From assembly GCA_023417655.1 (NCBI GenBank), contig JAEZFD010000026.1, forward strand, positions 1-42,803: a DNA stretch of 42,803 nt, written 5' to 3'. Of this stretch, positions 17,801-28,360 are shown piece after piece (positions within the stretch are counted from its first letter, which is position 1; every line of letters starts with the position of its first letter). Both the position numbers and the translations under genes were made by a program. The stretch comes from Planctomycetota bacterium. GTDB taxonomy: Bacteria; Planctomycetota; Planctomycetia; Planctomycetales; Planctomycetaceae. The notes beneath the pieces were generated by a model. That model searched no databases, had not been told where the DNA came from, and saw only the letters and a list, made by a program, of their open reading frames with translations.

Positions 17801-18289
17801 CTACCGGGCGAAAAGTGGCGCATAGCCGAGATCAACTTTTCGCCGGCTCGGATTGAAGCGGAACTGCTGCAGGAGTCGGAGCAGTTTCTCACCTGCTTCG
17901 CGGTTATAGGTCCCTTTGCGATCGAAGAATTCTTCGAAGCCAGGCATTTCCTTCGCCCAATTGCCGTAGGTGCAGACGAATCCCATCGACCATTCAGGAA
18001 AGGTCCGTTCTTCGATGGTGCGGTGCAGCATGACCTGCAGGCACTTGTGTCTGGGATCATCGGCAATCCGACCATAAGTGCCGAGGACCGCCGTTTCAGG
18101 GCCCTCCAGCACATGAAGAAAGGATCCTTCGTGATAGACAAGAATTCCAGTGACGTCGAACAGATCGTTCTGCACCCGACTCTTCATCAGCAGCCGTGCG
18201 AGCTCGGCACTGGAGAATGGGACGGTCGCAACGCTTTTATAGAGGATCTGCAACATCGGAGAATCTGACTCTGAATTCTGGTCTGACAT
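17801..18289 (-). CDS. BLUF-domain protein with His in place of the photocycle Gln
   Basis: A protein of about 162 residues consisting mostly of one BLUF (FAD blue-light sensor) domain at about 13-108. Recognisable blocks are LQILYKSVA, MKSRVQNDLFDVTGILVYHEG, LEGPETAV, RIADDPRH and FPEWSMGF. Tyr17, Asn41, Trp100 and Met102 match AppA Tyr21, Asn45, Trp104 and Met106 with identical spacing. AppA Gln63 corresponds to His59 (GSFLHVLEG). Since that Gln is central to the flavin hydrogen-bond switch, normal photochemistry is doubtful. The ~55-residue tail has no second domain. The start is uncertain: 18289 (used here), 18256 or 18358; none has a good ribosome site. Confidence 0.88.
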   Translation of the reverse strand: MSDQNSESDSPMLQILYKSVATVPFSSAELARLLMKSRVQNDLFDVTGILVYHEGSFLHVLEGPETAVLGTYGRIADDPRHKCLQVMLHRTIEERTFPEWSMGFVCTYGNWAKEMPGFEEFFDRKGTYNREAGEKLLRLLQQFRFNPSRRKVDLGYAPLFAR

Positions 18290-18546
18290 GCAGGACAGTT
18301 TTGATGCGACTGCCCGACCAAAATTTGATCGAGTCGCAACAGAAACTGTAGATGACACGCAGAAAGCTGTTTGACTACTGCAACAGTAGTTTCAAATTCT
18401 CATCATGGCTGGAAGAACTCAGGAAATCCTGATCGACGCCGAACGAGAGAGCAGCAGCAACTGAAATTCAGGCTCTGCGATGCCGCTCGCACGATCAGCG
18501 ACGGCGGGATATGGCTGAGATTCGCCTATTTGAGTGATGCTTGTGC

Positions 18547-19575
18547 TTAATGAAATCGGCCTTTTTCATCCGGTCGCTTCAACCTTTTCGAGAGTCGATC
18601 GGCCAATTGAATGGGAACAGGCAGAACTCTCTTTCCCTGCGACTGTTCGGTCAATTGAACCGCCTCAGAGAGTGTGATGCGATGACCGACGGAAGCATAA
18701 ACGCGCTTCGTTGAGTTTTCGTGACCGACTGCTGCGGCGATGTTCTCGTCATCAGCTTTGACCGCCAGTGACCGATCCGAAATCTGCTCTGGCTGAACTC
18801 GTCCGCAGAGAAGCGACTTTCCAATCCCAATCATGGGGTGGTCAAGTGCGACTCCCAGACAGGTTGCAATTCCTGCCCGCCAGGGATGCAACTGACCATT
18901 ACCGTCGCAGAAGATGACGTCGGCGAGCCCCTGATGGTCGCGGATCTGAAGGCACAATTCCAGCATGGCAGGGAGTTCCCGGAAGGTCAGATAGCCGGGG
19001 ATGTAGGGAAAGGAGACAGGGCGAATCAGGCCGTGTTCAGAACAGACTTCAAGTGAGTCCGCATCAAGTTCCACATAAGCGGCGATGACGTGACCGTCGC
19101 TGGTATAAGCTGCGTCGATGCCCCCCAGTGTCCGAGGTGACTTTTGAAGGGGGGACGATTTCACCCGCGCGGCCAGTTGCACCTGGAACTGCCGGAGACA
19201 TTCCAAGGGGCGCGAGCTGTGAAAGTCAGTCCAGCGTTGAGTGAAGTCAACTTTGCCAGTATCGGAAACGGAAATGCCTTCTGCGCGAAGACGCTTGGCT
19301 TTCAGCAGCGGATCTCCGAGGACAGAGAGACCGATCTCGCCATTGCTGCGAACGACGCGATGGCAGGGACATGACTCGGTGTGAGCATGATTCGAAAGAT
19401 AGTCACCGAGCCAACGGGCTGACCTCGCACGTTCATCACCCAATGCGCGGGCGAGGTCCCCGTATGTCGTCACTGTCCCAGCCGGAATCTGCGACAGGAG
19501 TGACTGAACTTCCCCCGGCAAATCAGGGAGTAACTCAGATAACTCTTTCAGCACAGCTTCCGGAGGAATGGTCAC
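18547..19575 (-). CDS. O6-alkylguanine alkyltransferase-like domain fused to endonuclease V
   Basis: A 342-residue fusion of two DNA-repair domains. Residues 20-105 are the DNA-binding and catalytic domain of an Ogt/MGMT-type methyltransferase: IPAGTVTTYGDLARALG, the region around Arg51/Arg54, and PCHRV with the acceptor Cys71 intact. The usual N-terminal domain of MGMT is missing. Residues about 115-330 are endonuclease V: GGIDAAY (Asp154), YIPGYLTFRE (Glu200), FCDGNGQLHP (Asp224, His230), IGIGKSLLCG and VYASVGHRI. The Asp-Glu-Asp metal site is complete. It should repair alkylated and deaminated (inosine) bases. It lies 30 bases after ftsH and is probably co-transcribed with it. Confidence 0.93.
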   Translation of the reverse strand: MTIPPEAVLKELSELLPDLPGEVQSLLSQIPAGTVTTYGDLARALGDERARSARWLGDYLSNHAHTESCPCHRVVRSNGEIGLSVLGDPLLKAKRLRAEGISVSDTGKVDFTQRWTDFHSSRPLECLRQFQVQLAARVKSSPLQKSPRTLGGIDAAYTSDGHVIAAYVELDADSLEVCSEHGLIRPVSFPYIPGYLTFRELPAMLELCLQIRDHQGLADVIFCDGNGQLHPWRAGIATCLGVALDHPMIGIGKSLLCGRVQPEQISDRSLAVKADDENIAAAVGHENSTKRVYASVGHRITLSEAVQLTEQSQGKRVLPVPIQLADRLSKRLKRPDEKGRFH

Positions 19576-19605
19576 ATGTCCGTTCCGTCATCGCAGTCGA
19601 GAACA

Positions 19606-21678
<2,073 letters not shown>

Positions 21679-21869
21679 CGACACTTCTTCCCTGTGAGGT
21701 GCTGCCGCCGGCCCTGCATGATCAGTGGCTACGACGCAAGGCAGTTTGAATCAGGAGGTTGCAAACGATCAACAAGGCAGTCTGCGCTCGGAGACTCTTG
21801 ATTCACTCTATGTGGCGGTGTGCTGACGGTCAATCAATAAAAGATGAACAGAACATCACGATCGCCGCT

Positions 21870-22100
21870 TCACTCCCGATGATCGGAACCGAGATATTCG
21901 AAACGCGGAACCAACTGTCCATTCACGTTCACCGATTCCGTAAACATGTTGTGAGGACGAACCCAGAGGCCCCGATCGCCGTATTCAGGCCGATAGACCA
22001 CCAGTTCTTCTTCGGTCTCGCTGTGACGGGCGACTCCAATCACAACGTACTCATTCCCTTTGTAGTGCCGATATCGACCCGTCGGGACAGGCGAAGCCAT
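21870..22100 (-). CDS. DUF1653 small protein
   Basis: A 76-residue protein made of a single DUF1653 domain: TGRYRHYKGNEYVVIGVARHSETEEELVVYRPEYGD is the region to compare, followed by GLWVRPHNMF and VPRFEYLG. The family is small and widespread with no established function. ATG 22100 is chosen because AGGAG lies nine bases upstream and the product then begins close to the domain; the frame could also start at 22124. Paired palindromes at 22137-22173 just upstream suggest it is tightly repressed. It lies 185 bases before ftsH on the same strand, but a shared transcript is uncertain. Confidence 0.9.
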   Translation of the reverse strand: MASPVPTGRYRHYKGNEYVVIGVARHSETEEELVVYRPEYGDRGLWVRPHNMFTESVNVNGQLVPRFEYLGSDHRE

Positions 22101-22136
22101 ATCAAGGTGCTCCTGGTTCTTCATTCAATCGATGAC

Positions 22137-22174
22137 GTGTCGACACCCTGTCATATTTGCAGAGTGTCGACACT
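22137..22174 (-). promoter_or_regulatory. Paired palindromic operator flanking a -10-like box
   Basis: The self-complementary decamer GTGTCGACAC occurs twice, at 22137-22146 and 22164-22173, 27 bases apart centre to centre; the second extends to a 12-base palindrome. On the minus strand the hexamer TATGAC lies between the two, in the leader of the DUF1653 gene. A dimeric repressor or a pair of dimers could block that promoter. The regulator is unknown. Confidence 0.6.
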
Positions 22175-22222
22175 TTCGAATCCGACCCCATCTTAATCAG
22201 GGGCAGCCTGTAAGAGGCCGCC

Positions 22223-23428
22223 TCAAGGAGCAGTCGGGAAGATGACGTCCTGGAAGGCCTTCCGGACGTCGCTGGCATCGGCATTTGCGAAATTCGATCG
22301 CTGCACCATGAGCACCCAGGCGATCTTTCGCTCCGGGTCAATCCATGCCTGCGTTCCATAGGCACCGCCGTGACCAAATGTGCCTGGCGAAAGTCTTTCG
22401 GTGATCCCCTGTGGTTCGCGAACGACGCAGGTTCCGACTCCCCAGCCATTTCCGGGCGTGAAGCCTGTTTTGTGTTCGTCGGTGGTGTTAATCGTGCGGA
22501 AAAGCTGCACCGTTTCGGGCTTCAGGTAACGGCGGCCGTCGAGTTCGCCTTCATTGAGAAGCATCCGGCAGAGACGACCATAGTCCGGAGCGGTCGAGAA
22601 AAGTCCCATGTTCGGGTACGGCGGCCGATCGCGTTCCTCGGCCTTCTTCCCATGTAGCAAGCGATGCTTCGGCTCGACTTCGAGTTCGCCTTCGTCCGTC
22701 CGGCGATAGGCAATCGCCAGCCGCTGAAGCTGCTCAGGCGAGAGATAGAAGGTGGTGTTAATCATCTTCAGAGGCTGAAAGAACTCCTCCGAGAGATATT
22801 CTTCAAACGGCTTCTCGGTCAGGATTTCGACAATTCTTCCGGCAGTATTAATGCTCGCCTGCGAGTATCGCCACTCCGACCCCGGCTTGAAATTCACAGG
22901 TTTCGAAACATAGATCGGAATCAGGTCTGCCAGTACGCGGGCATCGACGACTTCCTCAGCCTTGGGTTCCTGAAGGCCGGAGGTGTGGTTCAAGAGCTGC
23001 TTGATCGTGACGTTGACCGGCTGCCCCTGTTTGTCCTTCAGTTCCTTGAATTCGGGGATGAATTTCGAGACGGGGTCTTCCAGGTCCAGCTTTCCTTCTT
23101 CCTGCAGCTTGCAGATGGCCAGACCGGCGAGCGGCTTGGTCATCGATGCAATCCAGAAGATGGTATTCGTCTGCATCGGTGTGCGCGTTTCCCGATTGGA
23201 CTCTCCCACCGCATCAAGATAAAGAACCTGCTGGGGCGTCACGACGATGGTGACGGCTCCGGCGATCTCTTTCTTCTGGATCAGTTCAGCCATCTTCTGC
23301 TGTACGGCAGAGAAGTTTCCGGCATATGGAGCTGCAGTGGCGGGCGACTGCGCCGCAGAATATGACGGAAGTGCCAGACTGCTGGCCACTGCAAGTCCAA
23401 AGACCCATCGTGAAATCAATCGTGGCAT
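22223..23428 (-). CDS. Secreted beta-lactamase-fold serine hydrolase
   Basis: A 401-residue class C beta-lactamase/esterase-family enzyme. A Sec signal peptide covers about residues 1-26 (FGLAVASSLALPSYSAAQ). The nucleophile motif SMTK has Ser95 and Lys98 (FWIASMTKPLAG). The second motif is at Tyr188, where WRYSQ replaces the usual YSN. The third is HGGA in FGHGGAYGTQAWIDP. NHTSGL near 147 is another family mark. It probably acts in the periplasm as an esterase or peptidase; antibiotic resistance should not be assumed. The changed second motif could alter activity. It starts divergently from DUF1338, with about 260 bases between them. Confidence 0.92.
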   Translation of the reverse strand: MPRLISRWVFGLAVASSLALPSYSAAQSPATAAPYAGNFSAVQQKMAELIQKKEIAGAVTIVVTPQQVLYLDAVGESNRETRTPMQTNTIFWIASMTKPLAGLAICKLQEEGKLDLEDPVSKFIPEFKELKDKQGQPVNVTIKQLLNHTSGLQEPKAEEVVDARVLADLIPIYVSKPVNFKPGSEWRYSQASINTAGRIVEILTEKPFEEYLSEEFFQPLKMINTTFYLSPEQLQRLAIAYRRTDEGELEVEPKHRLLHGKKAEERDRPPYPNMGLFSTAPDYGRLCRMLLNEGELDGRRYLKPETVQLFRTINTTDEHKTGFTPGNGWGVGTCVVREPQGITERLSPGTFGHGGAYGTQAWIDPERKIAWVLMVQRSNFANADASDVRKAFQDVIFPTAP

Positions 23429-23690
23429 TAAAGCGCTTTCTGTCTGGAGACAAGCCGGAAGGAGCAGGGAATTCCAAAAAAAGATGATGCGCTCCCATCC
23501 AGTTCATACTGCCCGTTCCCCTGTGAACGGAGACGCCGTATGATGGCAGGCAGACGCCTTGTTTGCACGGGCACCGCCTCCGGAAAAATCCCGAGGCCAA
23601 GGATCGACCGCAATTGCCTCGGATCTTTATGTAGAGTTTGAGGCCAATCGGTCGATGCGATCAGGCGAGGGCATCGTAGAGGAACGCGAC

Positions 23691-24506
23691 ATGTCTGCGG
23701 CACGATTCAAGACACTACTTGATCAATTGTGGGCTGACTTCTCCACACTGAATCCCCAGGCGGCAGCGATTCATTCACTGCTGGAGCAAAGGGGAGAACG
23801 TATCCTCAACGATCACATCGCGTTTCGGACCTTCTCTGATCCTCGCGTCAACATCGACAAGATGGCGCGGCCGTTTGTCGACGCTGGATACGTCTTCAAA
23901 GAGAATTACGCCTTCGAGCAGAAACAGCTTGACGCTCGGTTCTATGAACACACCGATGTGAACTTCCCGAAGATCTTCATCAGTGAACTGAGGCTTTCTT
24001 CCTGCAGCGATATTGCCCGACAGATCATTGATTCCCTTTTAAATCAGCTGTCGGAAGAGATCCTGACCTCTCCGTATCTCTGTGTTGCAGGCCGCCCCTG
24101 GGAAGTCTCTTTCGCGGATGCGAGTCTGCTTGCGAAAGAGAGTGAGTACGCTGGTTGGATGGCCGCGTTCGGATTTCGGGCAAATCACTTCACGGTGCTG
24201 GTGAATGAACTGAAATCAATTGGCTCGCTCGAGGAACTGAATTTGCTGTTGAAGCAATCTGGATTCCCGCTGAACTCCGAAGGCGGCGAGATCAAGGGAT
24301 CACCTGAAGTCCTTCTGGAGCAGTCTTCGACACTGGCTTCTCCGGTCTCTGTAGCATTCACCGACGGAGACCATGAGGTGCCGGGCTGTTATTATGAGTT
24401 TGCAAAGAGGTATCCTCTCCCTGACGGCAAATTATTCAGCGGATTTGTGCCGACTAGCGCGGACAAAATTTTTCAGAGCACCGATCGACGGACCACCGGC
24501 TCCTGA
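23691..24506 (+). CDS. DUF1338 protein related to 2-oxoadipate dioxygenase/decarboxylase (HglS)
   Basis: A 271-residue protein of the DUF1338 family, whose characterised member HglS converts 2-oxoadipate to D-2-hydroxyglutarate with a metal ion and oxygen in lysine breakdown. The likely metal ligands are present: His42 (LNDHIAFRTF, with Arg46 for the substrate acid), His166 (GFRANHFTVLVN) and Glu236 (CYYEFAKRYP). It is much shorter than HglS (about 460 residues), as in the compact branch of the family, so the exact substrate may differ. ATG 23691 is chosen for AGAGGAA about eight bases upstream and because the domain starts there; the frame opens earlier at 23559. Confidence 0.9.
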   Translation: MSAARFKTLLDQLWADFSTLNPQAAAIHSLLEQRGERILNDHIAFRTFSDPRVNIDKMARPFVDAGYVFKENYAFEQKQLDARFYEHTDVNFPKIFISELRLSSCSDIARQIIDSLLNQLSEEILTSPYLCVAGRPWEVSFADASLLAKESEYAGWMAAFGFRANHFTVLVNELKSIGSLEELNLLLKQSGFPLNSEGGEIKGSPEVLLEQSSTLASPVSVAFTDGDHEVPGCYYEFAKRYPLPDGKLFSGFVPTSADKIFQSTDRRTTGS

Positions 24507-24565
24507 TTTCAGGGAGTTGTGGCTCAACGAATCGTCGGCTCACGAAAACACGGATGGAAGTGATG

Positions 24566-26596
24566 ATGCAGAACTCCGACGATGCGATCAAACCCTCAGG
24601 CGATGAAGCCCCCATCAAACCTCGACGCGGCTGGCGGATGGTGTTTTGGGGCGGCTTATTGTTGATCATTGTTCTCATTGCTGCGCTTCCATCCCTCGTC
24701 GCAGGTCTGTTCCAATCGCCGCAGGGAATCGCCTGGCTTTCGGGGCAAGATCTTGGCCGATTCACTGTCGGCCGTGCCACGATGGGATGGCAGGTTCCTG
24801 TGATGCTCCGTGACGTGGTGATGAACGATGGTCATGGGCGGATCGTCGCTCAGGTCGACTCTGTGACGACCACACGATCTTTCTGGGACATGCTCACCGC
24901 TCCGAAAGATCCTCTCAAGCTGACACTGGATAAGTTAAAGCTGACAGTTGTTGTCAAAGAGCCTCACACACATCAAGGTGAGCTCAACGTGAAAGAGGTT
25001 GTCGACGCTATCCAACGTCAGGCACTCCCTGAATATGGACCGCCAATCAAGTTGGTCGTGACGAACGGGACAGTGGAATTTCAAACTCCGGATCAGCAGG
25101 TCATCGAAGTCTGGAATGACTTCAGCGCAGAGTATGACTGCACGACTGAAGGCGGGTTAAAGCAGACCGTTCATGCCCAGTTTGCTCCGTCCATCGAACG
25201 AGGAACGGGCGTCGTGGCGATTGATTTGACTCGTGAACAAATCGCCGGGGTTGCCGGAGGAGAATCAGTTGCTCTGACAGCGACAGCGGACCGGGCATCG
25301 CTCAAGGTAGCTCAAGGCTGGCTCGCTCATTATCTGGGACCTGATCAACCTTTCCGCTATGTCAGCGGACAGGTCGATGCTCAATTCGAACGACGTCCTG
25401 AAACCGGCTGGCAACTTGTCACAACAACTGCCTTGGAAGAGTCTTCGCAACCCAATCTGCAGATCCAGTTCTCAGGGGAAAGTCGATACTCCAAAGCTGA
25501 TGATCAGCTCGTTTTAACACGATTCGAAGGATCCGCTCCACAGGTCGCGCTGCAACTTTCAGGAACGCTTTCCGAGATCTCTCGTCAACAGGTCGTGAAC
25601 GCTCAGGGACGCATCCAGACCCCGGGAGCGCCTCTCCTGGACCTACTCCCTCCTGAGATCCGCCGAGAAGTGCAGATCACTGGGATGAATGTTTCCGACA
25701 TCGCAGTGCAGGGGGCTCTGGCGCCTGAACCGCAGAGCACTCAGGGCCCGCTCACAGCGAGCATGAACATTCAGTGGGAATCTTTAGCGGGCTATGGCCT
25801 GCGCTCGACGAACGGCACCCTCAAGGCGGCCTATCAGGATGGCGTCGTCACATTTCAGCCGATTAACGTGAACGTAAACAACGGGAAGCTGCATCGCCTG
25901 CCGACTCTTGATCTGACGACGACGCCTCGTTCGCTGAGGTTTTCAGAAGGCCTGATGCTGGAGAATGTCGCGCTGACGGAAGAGGTCTGTCGCGGCTGGC
26001 TTCAATACATCTCCCCGACGCTGGCGGATGCCACGACCGCATCTGGATCGTTTTCACTTGCCATGAGAGACGGGATCTTCATTCTTGGACAACCGGAAAA
26101 GAGTCAGCTCGCCGGGCAGCTCATCATCTTCGATGGAAAGGTGCGTCCCGGCCCACTAGCCGTTCAGCTTTTGCGGAACGTGGGACAACTCGAGCAGTTG
26201 ATCAAACGGGCCGGAATTCCGGATCTCAGTGAGCAGGCCTTCATGGAGATTCCGCAGGAAGAGGTGAACTTCGTCTTGCAGGATGGACGCGTTTATCACG
26301 ACGAGTTCGCTGTCAACATTCGACAGATGCGAGTCTCAACTTCCGGTTCAGTGGGGATCGATCAGACCCTCGCTCTGCTGGTTCGATTACCGATTCCTGA
26401 CAAGTGGCTGGGAGATGTCGGCCCCGTCCTCGCGTCGCTACGCGGAGAAGCGATTGAACTCAACGTCCGGGGAACCTTTAAGGAGCCTCAGGTTGATGGT
26501 CGCCCTATTGCGGAATTCGGAAAACGGATCGGAGTCAAAGCGGCTACAGGCTTGATTGAAAGAATCATCGAACGCCGGAATGAACGTGGCCGGTAG
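24566..26596 (+). CDS. AsmA-like membrane-anchored protein
   Basis: A protein of about 676 residues with a single N-terminal transmembrane helix (WRMVFWGGLLLIIVLIAALPSL) and a long, beta-rich extracytoplasmic part. The composition and the C-terminal block (SGSVGIDQTLALLVRLPIP, then ALNVRGTF-like and PQVDGRPIAEFGKRI) resemble AsmA/TamB-type proteins that handle lipids or help outer-membrane assembly. This is a fold-level guess without a diagnostic motif. ATG 24566 is chosen because GGAAG lies five bases upstream; ATG 24554 and 24563 are in frame. It follows DUF1338 by about 60 bases on the same strand and may share its transcript. Its stop codon overlaps the first bases of repeat copy B. Confidence 0.7.
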   Translation: MQNSDDAIKPSGDEAPIKPRRGWRMVFWGGLLLIIVLIAALPSLVAGLFQSPQGIAWLSGQDLGRFTVGRATMGWQVPVMLRDVVMNDGHGRIVAQVDSVTTTRSFWDMLTAPKDPLKLTLDKLKLTVVVKEPHTHQGELNVKEVVDAIQRQALPEYGPPIKLVVTNGTVEFQTPDQQVIEVWNDFSAEYDCTTEGGLKQTVHAQFAPSIERGTGVVAIDLTREQIAGVAGGESVALTATADRASLKVAQGWLAHYLGPDQPFRYVSGQVDAQFERRPETGWQLVTTTALEESSQPNLQIQFSGESRYSKADDQLVLTRFEGSAPQVALQLSGTLSEISRQQVVNAQGRIQTPGAPLLDLLPPEIRREVQITGMNVSDIAVQGALAPEPQSTQGPLTASMNIQWESLAGYGLRSTNGTLKAAYQDGVVTFQPINVNVNNGKLHRLPTLDLTTTPRSLRFSEGLMLENVALTEEVCRGWLQYISPTLADATTASGSFSLAMRDGIFILGQPEKSQLAGQLIIFDGKVRPGPLAVQLLRNVGQLEQLIKRAGIPDLSEQAFMEIPQEEVNFVLQDGRVYHDEFAVNIRQMRVSTSGSVGIDQTLALLVRLPIPDKWLGDVGPVLASLRGEAIELNVRGTFKEPQVDGRPIAEFGKRIGVKAATGLIERIIERRNERGR

Positions 26597-26669
26597 AGTA
26601 GTTTGCTCTGTCGACTGCCCGCGCAGTACGCGTTTCAGGCGATGAAAGACTCAATCCAGCGTGGCACGA
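26595..26669 (+). repeat. Dispersed ~75-nt repeat, copy B
   Basis: Second copy of the element at 690-763, with about 76 percent identity by hand. It begins with AGAGTAGTTTGCTCT, overlapping the AsmA-like gene stop codon by two bases, then carries CGCGTTTC and GATGAAAGACT. Both copies lie in intergenic DNA on the plus strand, about 26 kb apart. Confidence 0.6.
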
Positions 26670-26731
26670 CCGGGTAGAACACAATTCCCAGCCGTTCTGA
26701 CTTGCCTGCGACCCGCAGCGTGAGACACGTC

Positions 26732-27874
26732 TTATGGCGCTGCTGTTGGCTGCGTCATCCGATTGAACTGCGTGGGATCAAATGCATCAGGCTGCAGGTG
26801 ACGCCGCGCCGCTTTCAGTTCAGGGCTTTGCGTTTCCGACGGCAGCTGGTGAACTGGTTGTCCGCTTGGAACAGGTGCACCCGGCATCGCTTTCACCGGG
26901 GAGTCAGGCAGTCGACCGGGTTCGCGCACCGGGCTGCTGACAATTCCGGCAGCTGGCTGAACGGCGGAGGAAGTTGACGAAGTTGACGCCGACTCGCCAG
27001 ATGCTGCCTGTTCACGGGCGAACTGGATGACCCAGTTCTGTAGAGCGACATACTGTTCCCGGTTCTGACCGATGAACAAAGCCCTGTGATGGCGAGTCTC
27101 TTCCAAGGGCTTCTTCAGCAGTGGGCTCTGCGCAGGGCTCGTCGAATCGATCCAGTCTTTGAGAACCTCCAGATTGGATTCAGTCGCCATCTTCAGGTTG
27201 CGTGACTCCATTCGAACGTTTGTCAGGCGAAACGCATTCTTGGCGATCTGGCCGTGGCAAGCTCCGTTTGCACAGCGGCTCATGAGAATCGGCTGGATCT
27301 TCGTCTGAAAAACGACTCGCGAGGGACGAGGGGCATATTGTTCGTCCGGCGCACGCCCCGGAGAGGCCGTTTTGATCATTGTCGCGGAAGCGGGAGTGAC
27401 TCGATTTCCCTCAGCTTGGTTTCCGTCAGGCAGCCTCTGAGTAGACAAAACATAAGCATCGATACGCTGCAACATCTTCAGGGCATCGCTGCGCTGCGGT
27501 TCGAGCTTCAAGGCGGACTGGACTTCGGCATACGCCTGTGCCCAGAGGCCGTTGACGATACACCACTCGGCGAGTGAAAGGTGTCCTTCCGCCGATGGCA
27601 CCTTCATTGAATCCCGCATTGACTCATATGCTCCGACGAGCGATGCGGAGGTGACGCTGATCTGGTCGAACGGGAGCACCAATTGGTGTCCATTCGAAGT
27701 GCCGACCCGATATCCGCCTGGGACCTCTGTGATTGTCCCTTCGAAGATTCGACCGTCATTGAGAACAGCAACCCCGGGGTTTCCCATCGATTGCGCTGAC
27801 ACGTTGCTGCACTGCACAATCATGAGCGTCAGCAGGGTCATCCAGAAACAGGTCCGTTGAGTGGGCAGCAGCAT
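26732..27874 (-). CDS. Secreted planctomycete protein with a CX4CH heme-like site
   Basis: A 380-residue exported protein with a signal peptide at about 1-27 (WMTLLTLMIVQCSNVSAQ). Residues 33-80 look like a small beta-barrel (AVLNDGRIFEGTI, GGYRVG), and about 98-145 looks like a TPR-like helical segment. Around 190-285 lies a cytochrome-c-like domain with QPILMSRCANGACHG (Cys201, Cys206, His207). The spacing CX4CH is longer than the normal CX2CH but recurs in planctomycete proteins as I recall. The C-terminal ~90 residues are Ser/Pro/Gln-rich and probably disordered. ATG 27874 has GGAG seven bases upstream; the frame opens at 28063. Function unknown; an electron-transfer or cell-surface role is possible. 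Confidence 0.8.
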   Translation of the reverse strand: MLLPTQRTCFWMTLLTLMIVQCSNVSAQSMGNPGVAVLNDGRIFEGTITEVPGGYRVGTSNGHQLVLPFDQISVTSASLVGAYESMRDSMKVPSAEGHLSLAEWCIVNGLWAQAYAEVQSALKLEPQRSDALKMLQRIDAYVLSTQRLPDGNQAEGNRVTPASATMIKTASPGRAPDEQYAPRPSRVVFQTKIQPILMSRCANGACHGQIAKNAFRLTNVRMESRNLKMATESNLEVLKDWIDSTSPAQSPLLKKPLEETRHHRALFIGQNREQYVALQNWVIQFAREQAASGESASTSSTSSAVQPAAGIVSSPVREPGRLPDSPVKAMPGAPVPSGQPVHQLPSETQSPELKAARRHLQPDAFDPTQFNRMTQPTAAP

Positions 27875-28360
27875 AACTGACTCCAAACCAGATCCTTTCA
27901 AGGCCCGCAAGCAGCCATTCAGGGACAGGTCAGGGAGGATCGAAAGGGAAGGATTTCTCGCAGAGAAGGGGCGATGCGGGAGTCTCAGGAACTTCCCTGA
28001 TCCGGTCAAGGTGGGTCTCGCAGTGCGGTGATGTCTCAAGGTTCTCCGGTCAGTCCCTGTCAAAAAACGGCGACTTCTGCCGTTTCAAAGCGGGCAACTG
28101 GTGACAGTTCAGAGGAACTTGATAAATTGTCGGTGTTCCGATCCAGTCGATATCCCCTTTAGTGACCTCCTCAGTTCATGGCAGAGACATTGCGACGCTC
28201 CGGGCCATACCGGAAAGCCCCTATCGTCTGTGCGCAGTCTCGCTGCTGCGGAGAAACCTGAGCCGGTTTCGACTCGATCACCAACACACTGAACGGCCTC
28301 GATGCAGGCCCATTCAGTGGAACCTGCCGGAACGACTAACCGCCGGACGATGGACTAAAT
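27875..28360. other. Divergent intergenic region
   Basis: 486 bases between the CX4CH gene (minus) and the RDD gene (plus). It should contain both promoters. I see no gene, strong repeat or RNA structure in it. Confidence 0.45.

Noticed and set aside
22664..23365. Plus-strand frame of 233 codons
   Set aside because: Shadow of the beta-lactamase-fold gene, whose active-site motifs are clear on the minus strand.
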